A DNA stretch of 64,000 bases from Arthrobacter crusticola (GCF_004357995.1 NZ_SMTK01000002.1:124001-188000); one strand, 5' to 3'. Positions 51,744 through 60,047 are shown, counted from the stretch's first letter. The notes: a model not told the origin generated them from the letters alone. Translations and numbers: made by a program.

Positions 51744-52822
51744 CGTGCCACCAGCGCCATCGCGGTTTCGCTGTCGTAGAAGCGCATGCTGTTCGGGGAG
51801 AAGGTCAGCCAGATCGTCGACCCGGGGGAGGTGCGGAAGGTCGGCGGCGCCTGGACCTTGATGGTCTGGCCCTCCACCTCCACCGTGAGCAGGATCGAGG
51901 AACCCATTGGTTCGACCACTAGGACCGTTCCCGGGACATCTCCTGAGGAGCGCTGGGTGTCCACGGCGACGTTTTCGGCGCGGACCCCCAGCAGGACGTC
52001 GGTGCTCGAGTAGGACTGCAGCAGGGACGGGGCGCGCAGGCGCTGGTCGCCCACGATCAGTGCGCCGCCGTCACCGGAGACCGCCGCCTTGATGAAGTTC
52101 ATCGGCGGCGAGCCGATGAAGCCGCCCACAAACCGGTCCGCCGGTGCGTCGTAGACATCGAGCGGATCACCCAGTTGGGCGATCTGTCCCTTCCGCATGA
52201 CGGCTACGCGGTCACCCAGGGAAAGTGCCTCGCTCTGGTCATGGGTGACGTAAACGGTCGTCGTCTTGAGATCCTTGACGATTTTCTTCAGCTCCGATCG
52301 GAAGTTGAGACGCAGCAGGGCGTCGAGGTTGGAAAGGGGTTCGTCCATGAGGAGGACGTCGGCGTCCATCACGATGGCACGGGCGACGGCGACGCGCTGG
52401 CGCTGGCCGCCGGAGAGCTGGGCGGGCAGGCGGTCCAGGTAGGGGCCGAGCTGCAGCAGGTCGGCGGCCCAGGCGACCTTTCGATCGATCTCTTCCTTTG
52501 GCTTCTTCGCCATGGAGAGACCGAAGCCAATATTGTAGCGGACCTTGCGGTGCGGGAAGACGGCGTACGACTGGAACACCATCGACATGTTGCGCTTGTT
52601 CGGCGGGAGGTAGGTGACGTCCTTGCCGCCGACGGCGATGGATCCGCTGTCGGGCAGTTCGAGGCCGGCGAGCATGCGCAGGAGAGTGGTTTTGCCGCAG
52701 CCCGACGGGCCGAGCAGGACGGTGAAGTCGCCGTCGGCGATGTCGAGCGACACGTCGTCGGTGGCCCGCTCGGTGCCGCCGGGATAGGTCTTGACGAGGT
52801 GGGAAATGGTGATGTCCGCCAT
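51740..52822 (-). CDS. Sugar ABC transporter ATPase (UgpC/MalK/MsiK type)
   Basis: 360 residues from ATG 52822 with AAGGAG upstream. Walker A is G-P-S-G-C-G-K-T-T, the Q-loop is F-Q-S-Y-A-V-F-P-H, the signature is L-S-G-G-Q-R-Q-R-V, Walker B is V-L-L-M-D-E-P-L-S-N-L-D and the switch is T-H-D-Q-S-E-A. The C-terminal TOBE regulatory domain (V-L-L-G-V-R-A-E-N-V) is present. It powers the transporter of the same operon. It is the only CUT1-type ATPase in the window and might also serve the two importers that lack one. Its stop overlaps the hydrolase start by 4 bp. Confidence 0.96.
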   Translation of the reverse strand: MADITISHLVKTYPGGTERATDDVSLDIADGDFTVLLGPSGCGKTTLLRMLAGLELPDSGSIAVGGKDVTYLPPNKRNMSMVFQSYAVFPHRKVRYNIGFGLSMAKKPKEEIDRKVAWAADLLQLGPYLDRLPAQLSGGQRQRVAVARAIVMDADVLLMDEPLSNLDALLRLNFRSELKKIVKDLKTTTVYVTHDQSEALSLGDRVAVMRKGQIAQLGDPLDVYDAPADRFVGGFIGSPPMNFIKAAVSGDGGALIVGDQRLRAPSLLQSYSSTDVLLGVRAENVAVDTQRSSGDVPGTVLVVEPMGSSILLTVEVEGQTIKVQAPPTFRTSPGSTIWLTFSPNSMRFYDSETAMALVAR

Positions 52823-52866
52823 GATCGGCTCCTTCGAAGGTTGAGGAAAGCGTTGGGGTGCGCGGG

Positions 52867-53736
52867 TCAGCGGATGGTCGAGCCCCACATATTGGTCAGG
52901 TAGCGGCGCATGAAGGCGATGAAGATGATCGAGGGGATCACCAGGGCGAAACCTCCGGCGAACCGGTAGGCGAGGGGTGAATCGGCGAGCGAGGTGAGGA
53001 CCTGCGCCGGGAGCGTCCGGTGGTCGAGGGTGAGGATCGAGGCACCGAGGACCTCGTTCCAGGACATCACGAAGGTGAAGATGGAGGCCGCGGCGAGTCC
53101 GGGCAGGGCCATCGGCATGACCACCTTGAGGAAGGCCCCGGCCGGGGTGCACCCGAACACCCGGGCTGCCTCTTCGACGTCGATGGGGACGCTGAGGAAG
53201 ACGCTTGCGGAGATGAGGATGGTGGTGGGCAGGGCCAGCGCCGTGTGGAGCAGGATCACCGCGTACGTCGTGTCGTAGAGGTCGACGGTGAGGAAGAGCC
53301 GGGCCAGCGGCACGGAGAGCACCACGATGGGCAGGGCGCGGGTGAACAACAGGAACAGCTGGTAGGGCTCCTTGGCGGGGAACGCGAAGCGGGCGAGGGC
53401 GTAGCCGGCCGGGATGCCGATCAGTGCGGAGATGAGCAGCGTGCCGATGCCGACGATCAGCGAGTTGCCGAACGCACCGAGGATGCCGGTGGAGCCGAGG
53501 AACGCTCCGAGGGTCTCGAAGGAGAGGTTTGTGGGCAGCAGGCTCAAGGGGAAGTCGTTGAGGGATTCCCGGGTGGAGAGTGCGGCGAGGGAGATCAGGT
53601 AGATCGGCACCAGCATGAACAGCGAGATGACGATGCAGGCGGCTTGGAGCAGTGCCCGGTCGCGGCGCAGGCGCTTCAGGGGAGCGGTGTCGACGTCGGG
53701 CTGGGGTGCGAGGGGTTTGGTTTGCGTCGTCGTCAT
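52867..53736 (-). CDS. CUT1 sugar ABC permease (MalG-like)
   Basis: 289 residues from ATG 53736, overlapping the MalF-like stop by 4 bp. Six hydrophobic helices. The EAA loop is V-E-E-A-A-R-V-F-G-C-T-P-A-G-A-F, slightly unusual because F-G-C replaces the common L-D-G. The C-terminus is F-M-R-R-Y-L-T-N-M-W-G. It is the second permease of the glucosylglycerate-type importer. Confidence 0.94.
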   Translation of the reverse strand: MTTTQTKPLAPQPDVDTAPLKRLRRDRALLQAACIVISLFMLVPIYLISLAALSTRESLNDFPLSLLPTNLSFETLGAFLGSTGILGAFGNSLIVGIGTLLISALIGIPAGYALARFAFPAKEPYQLFLLFTRALPIVVLSVPLARLFLTVDLYDTTYAVILLHTALALPTTILISASVFLSVPIDVEEAARVFGCTPAGAFLKVVMPMALPGLAAASIFTFVMSWNEVLGASILTLDHRTLPAQVLTSLADSPLAYRFAGGFALVIPSIIFIAFMRRYLTNMWGSTIR

Positions 53737-54626
53737 CGGGTGCCTTCCTGCCCTTTGTCGCGGAGTGCCCGCAGGTAGAAAACGGAGATCAGCATTGAGG
53801 CCACGAGGATGACCAGCGCGAGGGCTGCCGCTACGTTGGGGTTCTGCAGGGCGGTGTACCAGCGGTAGGTTTCGCCGACGACGAGCGGGAAGTTCTGGCC
53901 GGTGAGTGCCTGGGCGACGGCGAAGGTCTGGAACGCCAGGATGGTACGCAGGATCAGTGCCACTTGGAGGCTCGGTTTGAGCAGGGGAAGGGTAACGTGG
54001 CGCAGCCGCTGCCAGAAGGTTGCCCCGAAGACCTGAGCTGCTTCGTCGTAGTCCTTGGGGATGCCCTGCAGGCCGGAGACCACGATGACGAGCACCAGCG
54101 ACGTCGAACGCCACACCTCGGCGACGAGGACGCAGAGGAACAGGGTGGTGGGGTTGTCGTAGGCGAGCCAGGGGACGGAGCCGAGGCCCAGGGAGGTCAG
54201 CACCGAGTTGAGGTAACCGCGGTCGTTGAAGATCGAGAGCCAGACGAGGCCCGCGGCGAGGTCGCTGAGGGCCAGCGGAATGGCCCAGACGAAGAAGTGG
54301 ACCTTGTTCAGGCGCGGATTCGACCGCAGGAGCAGCGCCATGGTGATGGCGAAGGCGAACTGGAGCGGGATCATCACCACGATCAGCAGCAGGGTGTTGC
54401 GGACCGCGGGCCAGAAGTACGGGTCCTCGACCATGCGGGTGAGGAAGTCGAGGGTGAAGCCTTCATCGCTGCGGAAGGCCTGGAGCACGCCCTGGATGAC
54501 GGGCCAGCCGAGGAGCAGGGCCATGAAGACGATCGACGGTGCGATCAGCAGGACCGCGGGGGGAATGCGGCGGGGACGGGCGGGCGTGTCCAGTTGGACC
54601 GGGGCCGGGGGTGAATCGACTGTCAT
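53733..54626 (-). CDS. CUT1 sugar ABC permease (MalF-like)
   Basis: 297 residues from ATG 54626, overlapping the binding-protein stop (TAATG). GAGG lies in front. Six hydrophobic helices and EAA loop D-Y-D-E-A-A-Q-V-F-G-A-T-F-W-Q-R-L, again with F-G in place of D-G; both permeases share this variation, suggesting co-evolution with their ATPase. Confidence 0.94.
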   Translation of the reverse strand: MTVDSPPAPVQLDTPARPRRIPPAVLLIAPSIVFMALLLGWPVIQGVLQAFRSDEGFTLDFLTRMVEDPYFWPAVRNTLLLIVVMIPLQFAFAITMALLLRSNPRLNKVHFFVWAIPLALSDLAAGLVWLSIFNDRGYLNSVLTSLGLGSVPWLAYDNPTTLFLCVLVAEVWRSTSLVLVIVVSGLQGIPKDYDEAAQVFGATFWQRLRHVTLPLLKPSLQVALILRTILAFQTFAVAQALTGQNFPLVVGETYRWYTALQNPNVAAALALVILVASMLISVFYLRALRDKGQEGTR

Positions 54627-55975
54627 TACGCTACCTCGCACTTCTGGCCGGGTGAGACAGGGTCGGGGGCCCAGCAGGAGACGTCCAGGTCCTTGAGGAT
54701 GGTGTTGAGCTGTTTGGCCTGGTCATCCAGGGTTGACTGAACGGCCGAACCGTTGAGACAGATCTCCTGGAAGCAGTTCTTGAAGATCTGGGACACCTCG
54801 CCCTCCTTGGCGCCGAGACCCACCGGAGGAAGGGCAAGGCGTGCGTCGGCCGATTCCTGCTGGAGTTTCACCGCGGCGGCCTCGAGGGCGATCGCTCCGG
54901 CGAGGTCGGTGGGGAGTTCCGTCTGGACCACCGGGAAGAACGCGTTGCTGCGCAGGGTTTCGATCTGCGTTTTGGGTTTCGCGAGTCCGCGGATGGCCTG
55001 TTCGGCCCGGTCTCGCTCAAGCCCGTTCTTGGGAAGGGCGACGCCGGCGACGATCAGCATGTAGCCGCGGCCCTTCGGTCCCTTCGGGGAGGGAACCATG
55101 AGCCATTCATCCGGGTTGTCGGCCGGGGCATCGATGAGCCGGGCCACGTGGTCCCATGCGACGAGGACCTCGCCGCGGGCCAGTGGTTCCTGCATGGCGT
55201 CGAAGTTGGTTGAGGCGGGAGCGCTGGCATCCCAGAGGTCCCTCATGTACTCCCAGGCGGTCACTGCGTCCTCGTTGCGGAACGTGGTGATCTGCCCGCC
55301 GGTGAAGCTGGGCAGCAGGAAGCCCTGGTAGAAGCGGTGGTGGAGTCCTTTGGGACCGGCGGGCAGGCCGAATACGGGTCGGCCCTCGCCCTTCTTGGCT
55401 GCCTGTGCCCATTTCAGGAAGTCCTCGTAGGTGAGGTCGTTGACGTCGACGCCCTTGGGCAGCCACTTGAGCGCCTTCTTGTTCACTGCGACGACGTAGG
55501 TTGCCTGCATCCAGGGAACGTACTTGGAGGTGCTGCCGCCGATCTTGGTCAGTTCGAGGATTTCCCGGTTGTAACCGCTGCCGGAGAGATCGTTGAGGAG
55601 CTGATCGACGTCCTCGAGGGAGTCAGCGAGTGGGGCGAGGTCGCCGTGGAGTCCGCCCAGGAGTGCGGTGCGGACGCTGCCGGCCTGGGACTGGGTCTGC
55701 ACGGTGGAGGTGAAGACACCGGGGTCGACGGAGTTGTAGGCGACGGGAACGTTGAGGGTTTTCTTGAGGACGTCTTCGTAGCGCTGCTTTTCCTCGACTG
55801 GAGTGAACTGGGTGGAAAGGAAGCCGACGGTTCCCTTGGCGGCTGAGGCGCCGCTGGTGTCGAAGCCTGCACAGGAGGCGAGGAAGGGAACCGAAAGGGC
55901 CGCGCCGAGTCCACCAAGGAGGGCGCTGCGTCGTGAGACGGAGCGCTGCAGGAGTTGGGGAGGGGTGTTTCTCAC
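54626..55975 (-). CDS. Sugar ABC transporter substrate-binding lipoprotein with Tat-like signal
   Basis: 449 residues from GTG 55975, preceded by GGAG at a 6-nt spacing; a TTG further up (56017) is less likely. The N-terminus S-V-S-R-R-S-A-L-L matches the twin-arginine export motif, and the lipobox is L-A-S-C (Cys35). It is therefore probably exported folded and lipid-anchored. The rest is an extracellular solute-binding type 1 fold. As first gene of an operon with glucosylglycerate hydrolase and glycerate kinase, its ligand is predicted to be glucosylglycerate or a similar compatible solute. The gap before it (to 56271) holds TTGACA on the minus strand (56045-56040), a possible -35 box. Confidence 0.9.
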   Translation of the reverse strand: MRNTPPQLLQRSVSRRSALLGGLGAALSVPFLASCAGFDTSGASAAKGTVGFLSTQFTPVEEKQRYEDVLKKTLNVPVAYNSVDPGVFTSTVQTQSQAGSVRTALLGGLHGDLAPLADSLEDVDQLLNDLSGSGYNREILELTKIGGSTSKYVPWMQATYVVAVNKKALKWLPKGVDVNDLTYEDFLKWAQAAKKGEGRPVFGLPAGPKGLHHRFYQGFLLPSFTGGQITTFRNEDAVTAWEYMRDLWDASAPASTNFDAMQEPLARGEVLVAWDHVARLIDAPADNPDEWLMVPSPKGPKGRGYMLIVAGVALPKNGLERDRAEQAIRGLAKPKTQIETLRSNAFFPVVQTELPTDLAGAIALEAAAVKLQQESADARLALPPVGLGAKEGEVSQIFKNCFQEICLNGSAVQSTLDDQAKQLNTILKDLDVSCWAPDPVSPGQKCEVA

Positions 55976-56271
55976 TGGTGCTCCGATCAAGAGTGCTCCA
56001 TTGCAGCTTCCGTCCAAGACTCAGACAAAAGTTTGGAAGTGTCAAGTGCCACAGGGGAAAAGCTGGTCCACCGGACCTGGTGCCGGGCCGTCAGAGGGCA
56101 AGGGTTGGGCTCGCATCCTCGGCGGAGCAGGGGCCCATGGTGCGATCGGGGGTGGGGGACCGGCTGGGTGGCGGCGCGGTAGGAAAGTCTGCTGGTCGAG
56201 CCGCTGCTTGCGGCTTGGTTGCCGGAGCAGCCGGGCGAGATTCAACGCTGCGTGCGTCCCTGGTCAGCTGC
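55976..56271. promoter_or_regulatory. Upstream region of the glucosylglycerate-type operon
   Basis: 296 bp between the DUF222 gene end and the binding-protein start, both on the minus strand. It contains TTGACA at 56045-56040 (minus) but no good -10 box at 16-18 bp. No strong terminator for the DUF222 gene is evident. No gene recognised. Confidence 0.35.
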
Positions 56272-57969
56272 TCAGTCCAGAAGGAGTTCAGTGGTTCCTT
56301 GTGGGGGTCCTGCTGTCCAGTAGCGGTTTCGGCGGGGTTTTTGCTCGGGGTCCAGGTGGTGGGGTGGGAGGAACCAGGGGATGCCGTGCCGGGAGTGCAC
56401 GCTCCAGGGCCCGTCGTGGATGCGGTGGTGGTGGTGGGAGCACAGCAGCACCCCGTCGGCGAGTGTGGTGGTGCCGCCGGTTTCCCAGGGGGTGATGTGG
56501 TGGGCCTCGCACCAGGTGGCCGGGATGGTGCAGCCGGGGAAGGCGCAGCCCTTGTCCCGGGCGACCAGGGCCCGGCGCAGGTGCGCAGGGAACAGCCGCT
56601 GGGCGCGGCCGAGGTCCAGGACCTGGCCCTTCCCGCCCAGGACCAGGGGGATGAGGTCCGCGTCGCAGGCGAGCCGGCGGATGCTGCGGGCCGGGATCTG
56701 CCGGGCGAAGACCGCATCGCCGGCCCGGTGCAGGTCCCCCAGGAGGGTGCGGTAGTCGATGGTGACCATGACCTGGGGGCGGTGCCCGCCGGCGGCGGGC
56801 AGGCCGGTCCCGGCCAGGGCGATCCGGCAGGCGCCCACCAGGGCCTCGAGCAGCTGCTGGGCCCGGGTGGGCCGCTCGTCTCCGTCGAGCCGGGCACCGG
56901 GCGATCCACTACCTGGGTCCTCACCGGTTGTGCCGTCACCGGTTGTGCCGTCACCGGTTGTTCCGTCACCGGTTGTGCCGTCACCGGTTGTGCCGTCACC
57001 GGTTGTTCCGTCACCGGGTGTTCCACCGCCGGGCCCGTCGGCGGATCCGGTGCCCGAGGCCTCACCGGTGCCGGGCAGGCGGGGGTTGGTGGCGGTGGTC
57101 ATCACCGTGGCCAGGTGTTCGAACTGCTCGTCCGTGGCCCCGATCTCCAGGAGGTGCAGCCCGTTGCGGCGCCCGCGCAGGAACACGCCCTGGCGGGCCC
57201 GCAGCAGCTTCTCCGTCGGCTCCTGCCCGTCCTGGTCCAGGGTGTTCTCCCACCGCCGGGCCACCGCGCGCAGGATGTCCTCATCGCCCTCCACGGCCTG
57301 GTGGGTGAGGTGGCGCTCCATCGCCTCCAGGGCCGGCCGTCCGGCCACCGGCCGCACCCTGTCGACCGCATCGCGGATCAGGGACGCGGCCCGCCCGCTG
57401 ACCTGCCCGGCCCCGCAGGCCGCACCCAGGACCGCCAGCGCAGCCGGCGCCTCCAGCCCGCCGGCGGGCACCGCCGGCAGGGTGGCCGCGGCCAGGCGCA
57501 GCCGCCGGGCCGCCTCGGCCCGGCTGATCCGCAGCCGGCCCCGCAGGTACTCGGCGGTATCGCGGAACTCCGACCGGGCACCGCCGGCACGATCCGGCCC
57601 CGCCCCGGGAGCAGCCAACGGCCCGCCGCCGGGAACAGCCCACCGCCGCTCCACGGGTGAAGCCCGGTGCCCGTCAGCGGGTGAAGCCCACGGCCGGTCC
57701 CCGGGATCGGCGAGGCGGTGCTGGTCGGCGGCGTGGGCGCCCAGGACCTGCAGATGGTCCACGATCCGGGAGAGCTCCTCGATCCGGGCCACCGTGTCGG
57801 CGACCTCCCGGCGCCCCAGCAGCAGGAACCGTCCGGAGAAATCGGCGGCAAATCCCGTGAGTGCGGCATGCGCCCCGGCGAGCAACTCCCCCGTGCCCGA
57901 GAGCAACTCCCCGGTACCGGAGGGGAGATCCCCGGTGCCCGTGTGCTCCTCGACCGGTGCCGTTGCCAT
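56272..57969 (-). CDS. DUF222/HNH endonuclease (13E12-repeat type)
   Basis: 565 residues. The N-terminal two-thirds is DUF222 (A-E-Y-L-R-G-R-L-R-I-S-R-A-E-A-A-R-R; G-A-G-Q-V-S-G-R-A-A). The C-terminal HNH nuclease domain has R-D-K-G-C-A-F-P-G-C, W-C-E-A-H-H-I-T-P-W and L-C-S-H-H-H-H-R-I-H-D. This is the 13E12 repeat family of Actinobacteria, often multi-copy and SOS-induced; its DNA target is unknown. The middle carries a Gly-Asp-Gly-Thr-Thr repeat (see repeat) and Pro/Gly/Ala linkers. A perfect LexA box lies 12-29 bp upstream of ATG 57969. A TAGAAT box 6 bp before the ATG implies a leaderless mRNA. Confidence 0.95.
   Translation of the reverse strand: MATAPVEEHTGTGDLPSGTGELLSGTGELLAGAHAALTGFAADFSGRFLLLGRREVADTVARIEELSRIVDHLQVLGAHAADQHRLADPGDRPWASPADGHRASPVERRWAVPGGGPLAAPGAGPDRAGGARSEFRDTAEYLRGRLRISRAEAARRLRLAAATLPAVPAGGLEAPAALAVLGAACGAGQVSGRAASLIRDAVDRVRPVAGRPALEAMERHLTHQAVEGDEDILRAVARRWENTLDQDGQEPTEKLLRARQGVFLRGRRNGLHLLEIGATDEQFEHLATVMTTATNPRLPGTGEASGTGSADGPGGGTPGDGTTGDGTTGDGTTGDGTTGDGTTGDGTTGEDPGSGSPGARLDGDERPTRAQQLLEALVGACRIALAGTGLPAAGGHRPQVMVTIDYRTLLGDLHRAGDAVFARQIPARSIRRLACDADLIPLVLGGKGQVLDLGRAQRLFPAHLRRALVARDKGCAFPGCTIPATWCEAHHITPWETGGTTTLADGVLLCSHHHHRIHDGPWSVHSRHGIPWFLPPHHLDPEQKPRRNRYWTAGPPQGTTELLLD
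56921..57025 (-). repeat. 15-bp minisatellite encoding (Gly-Asp-Gly-Thr-Thr)n in the DUF222 gene
   Basis: Seven contiguous 15-bp units, consensus on plus strand TCACCGGTTGTGCCG. Two variants (GTGCC = A, GTTCC = B) are arranged A-A-B-A-A-B, then a diverged last unit, so a 45-bp block has itself been duplicated. The array stays in frame and lies in the linker before the C-terminal half. Confidence 0.9.
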
Positions 57970-57975
57970 ACCCCC

Positions 57976-57998
57976 ATTCTATCGAACGCGTGTTCGAT
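57976..57998 (-). promoter_or_regulatory. LexA (SOS) box with overlapping -10 box of the DUF222/HNH gene
   Basis: ATCGAACGCGTGTTCGAT (57981-57998) is a perfect 18-bp palindrome that matches the actinobacterial LexA consensus TCGAAC-N4-GTTCGA. On the minus strand TAGAAT (57981-57976) overlaps its edge by one base and lies 6 bp before the ATG. LexA bound here would block polymerase, so the gene should be induced by DNA damage. Confidence 0.9.
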
Positions 57999-58139
57999 TC
58001 CAGCCGGAAAAGGGCCGTTGTGGAGGAAGAGTGGATGAGGGATATCCACAGGCTTAAGTCGATTCTGGAGCCCCTGCGGGTCTGCACTTGGAGCTCCGTC
58101 GGGAGGCGGTGGGTCAAAGAAAATAGCAGGGAAAATCCC

Positions 58140-58192
58140 TTGACCCTGCTAGGGGAGAGGACTAAATTTCTGTTATCAACCAATTGGTTGAT
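58140..58192 (+). promoter_or_regulatory. Promoter and operator of the ArsR/AHSA1 pair
   Basis: TTGACC (58140-58145), 17-bp spacer, TAAATT (58163-58168), followed by the perfect 18-bp palindrome ATCAACCAATTGGTTGAT (58175-58192) at the expected transcription start. The ArsR protein encoded 18 bp downstream is the likely repressor. TAGGTAGATA serves as ribosome binding site. Confidence 0.78.
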
Positions 58193-58209
58193 CAACTGAT
58201 AGGTAGATA

Positions 58210-58551
58210 ATGAAGCAAGGATCCGAGGAGCAGCTCAACTCGGCATTCGCCGCCCTTGCAGACCCCGTCCGCCGGGCCCTCATCGCCCGGTTGTCCCGAG
58301 GGCCCGCGACGGTCAACGAACTGGCTGAACCGTTCCCCATCACCAAGCAGGCCGTCTCGAAGCACATCCAGGTGCTCGAGCAGTCAGGGTTGATCACCCG
58401 CACCAGGGAGGGACAACGACGTCCCTGCCACCTTGATCCGGCTGCGCTGGAGGCATTGACCAGTTGGATCGACATTCACCGGCTCACCGTCGAGCGACAG
58501 TTCCGCCGCCTCGACACAGTGCTCGACACACTCAAGGAGAAGGAATCATGA
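58210..58551 (+). CDS. ArsR-family transcriptional regulator
   Basis: 113 residues. The winged helix has A-L-A-D-P-V-R-R-A-L-I-A-R-L, T-V-N-E-L-A-E-P-F, the recognition helix I-T-K-Q-A-V-S-K-H-I-Q-V-L and wing R-E-G-Q-R-R-P. The metal-binding C-x-C of classical ArsR/SmtB is missing, as in the SdpR-like group that is coupled to AHSA1 genes. Its TGA overlaps the next ATG by 4 bp. It probably represses its own operon through the palindrome at 58175-58192. Confidence 0.93.
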   Translation: MKQGSEEQLNSAFAALADPVRRALIARLSRGPATVNELAEPFPITKQAVSKHIQVLEQSGLITRTREGQRRPCHLDPAALEALTSWIDIHRLTVERQFRRLDTVLDTLKEKES

Positions 58552-59045
58552 GCAACGCAACAGTGATCACAGCAGTTCCGAACCTGCCGTTCATCGACAT
58601 CGTCCGCGAGTATGACGCCCCGCGCGACCTCGTGTACCGCGCCTACAGCGACCCCGAACTGGTGGTGCAGTGGCTCGGCCCGGACCGGCTCACCATGGAA
58701 CTGGGGGAGTATGACGTGCGGGACGGCGGATCGTGGTCCTTCGTGCACCGCGACACCGACGGCACGGGGTATGGGTTCCGCGGCGTCTTCCATTCGGCAA
58801 CCCCGCCGGAGCGGATCATCCAGACCTTCGAGTTCCTCGGCGCCCCCGGCTATGTCAGCATCGAGAGCGTGACCTTCGAAGAGCTCGAGGGAGGTCGGAC
58901 CCGCGCCGTGGCCCATGCCGTCTACCCGACGATGGAGGCCCGCGACGCAATGATCGAAAACGGTATGGAGGGCGGCGTCGTCGAGGGCAACAACCGCCTC
59001 GACAAGATCCTTGCCCGCCTGCAGGAACACGCCGACAGCAAGTAG
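58548..59045 (+). CDS. SRPBCC/AHSA1-domain protein
   Basis: 165 residues from ATG 58548, preceded by AAGGAGAAGGA. START-like helix-grip fold marks are I-V-R-E-Y-D-A-P-R-D-L-V-Y-R-A-Y, V-V-Q-W-L-G-P and G-G-S-W-S-F-V-H-R-D near residue 62. Members bind hydrophobic ligands or act on them; the exact role of ArsR-linked AHSA1 proteins is unknown. The pair ArsR-AHSA1 is a recurrent two-gene unit. Confidence 0.92.
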   Translation: MSNATVITAVPNLPFIDIVREYDAPRDLVYRAYSDPELVVQWLGPDRLTMELGEYDVRDGGSWSFVHRDTDGTGYGFRGVFHSATPPERIIQTFEFLGAPGYVSIESVTFEELEGGRTRAVAHAVYPTMEARDAMIENGMEGGVVEGNNRLDKILARLQEHADSK

Positions 59046-59055
59046 GCGTGCGCGG

Positions 59056-59101
59056 ACCGGGGCCTGCTTTCGTCAGCTTCCGGACGGGAGGAGGCCCCGG
59101 T
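59056..59101. terminator. Possible bidirectional terminator between AHSA1 and NmrA-like genes
   Basis: ACCGGGGCCT (59056-59065) and its complement (59092-59101) with a 26-nt loop; the right arm lies inside the 3' end of the convergent gene. No T-tract. Confidence 0.45.
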
Positions 59102-60047
59102 GCGGCGTCGTGCGGTACCAGGCAAGCGTCCGCCTGATTCCCGTTCGGTAGTCGGTGACACTGCCCGGCCCGACGACGGCTCGGAACCGTGACGCGTCGG
59201 CCACGTGTGGCTGCTGGAACTGATACAGCATCTCGGCCCCCTCCCGAGCCACCGGCGAAACCGTGCCCAGGGCGCGGACGAGGCCGGGTCCAAGCCGGCG
59301 GACCGGTAGGGGGCGCTGAATCTCCGTGGAAATCATCCGGATGAACTCCCGCGCGGTCACGGCCGGCGGAGTGGGAATGTGCCACGCCTGTCCGAGCGTG
59401 CCTTCGTGCTCGGCAAGGTCGGCCAGCCCGTAGGCAAAGTCATCGATGAACGTTGGCGCCAGGGGTTCGTCAAAGTTGCCGATCCAAAGCCCCGACCCGC
59501 GTCCCACGGCGGGCCCGAAGAGGTTGCGCCCCAGCAGCGACTCGACAGCAGGTCCATACAGCTCGGTCGCTCTGCCGATCACCGTCTCGACCCGTCCCTG
59601 GGCGTGCGCGGCCAGCACCCGCTCCGCCAGCCAGGCCCGCAGGAGCCCCTTGTTGCTGACCGGGCGTGGCGGCAGGTCCTCGGTCATGGGGCCGGTCACC
59701 CTGCCGTACATCCAGGTGTCATCGACGAAGACGAGACGCGCGCCGGCGGCCTCCGCGCCGGCCAGGGTGCCGTCGATGGCGGCAGGGAAGTCATCCCGCC
59801 ACCGCGGCAGGGGCGGGTTAACCGCGTTGTACACGACGCCGGCATCCCTGCACGCGGCGACCATGCTTGCGGCATCCAGCGCATTCCCGGCCACGACTTC
59901 GACCCCGGCGGGCATGGTGGCCGTGCCGCTGCGGTTCACCGCACGAACCCGCCTGCCGCGGCGCAGGAGTTCACGTACCAGAGCGCGTCCGGTGCCGCCG
60001 GTTGCCCCGACAACGACGTGGAGCTTCTCTCCAGAATTCGGATCCAT
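59073..60047 (-). CDS. NAD(P)-dependent epimerase/NmrA-like protein
   Basis: 324 residues from ATG 60047; a GTG one codon earlier also exists. The Rossmann opening is L-H-V-V-V-G-A-T-G-G-T-G-R-A-L-V. F-V-D-D-T-W-M-Y-G follows the usual nucleotide-binding region, and E-L-Y-G-P replaces the classical YxxxK motif, so it may be a sensor or atypical reductase. The start overlaps the CPBP gene stop (TGATG). Function unknown. Confidence 0.88.
   Translation of the reverse strand: MDPNSGEKLHVVVGATGGTGRALVRELLRRGRRVRAVNRSGTATMPAGVEVVAGNALDAASMVAACRDAGVVYNAVNPPLPRWRDDFPAAIDGTLAGAEAAGARLVFVDDTWMYGRVTGPMTEDLPPRPVSNKGLLRAWLAERVLAAHAQGRVETVIGRATELYGPAVESLLGRNLFGPAVGRGSGLWIGNFDEPLAPTFIDDFAYGLADLAEHEGTLGQAWHIPTPPAVTAREFIRMISTEIQRPLPVRRLGPGLVRALGTVSPVAREGAEMLYQFQQPHVADASRFRAVVGPGSVTDYRTGIRRTLAWYRTTPHRGLLPSGS

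Noticed and set aside
56921-57025. Regular short repeats resembling a CRISPR array
   Set aside because: Units are contiguous 15-bp repeats with no spacers and lie inside a coding frame; this is a minisatellite.
57991-58000. GTTCGATTC resembling a tRNA T-loop
   Set aside because: No acceptor stem, D-arm or anticodon arm around it; it is one arm of the LexA palindrome.
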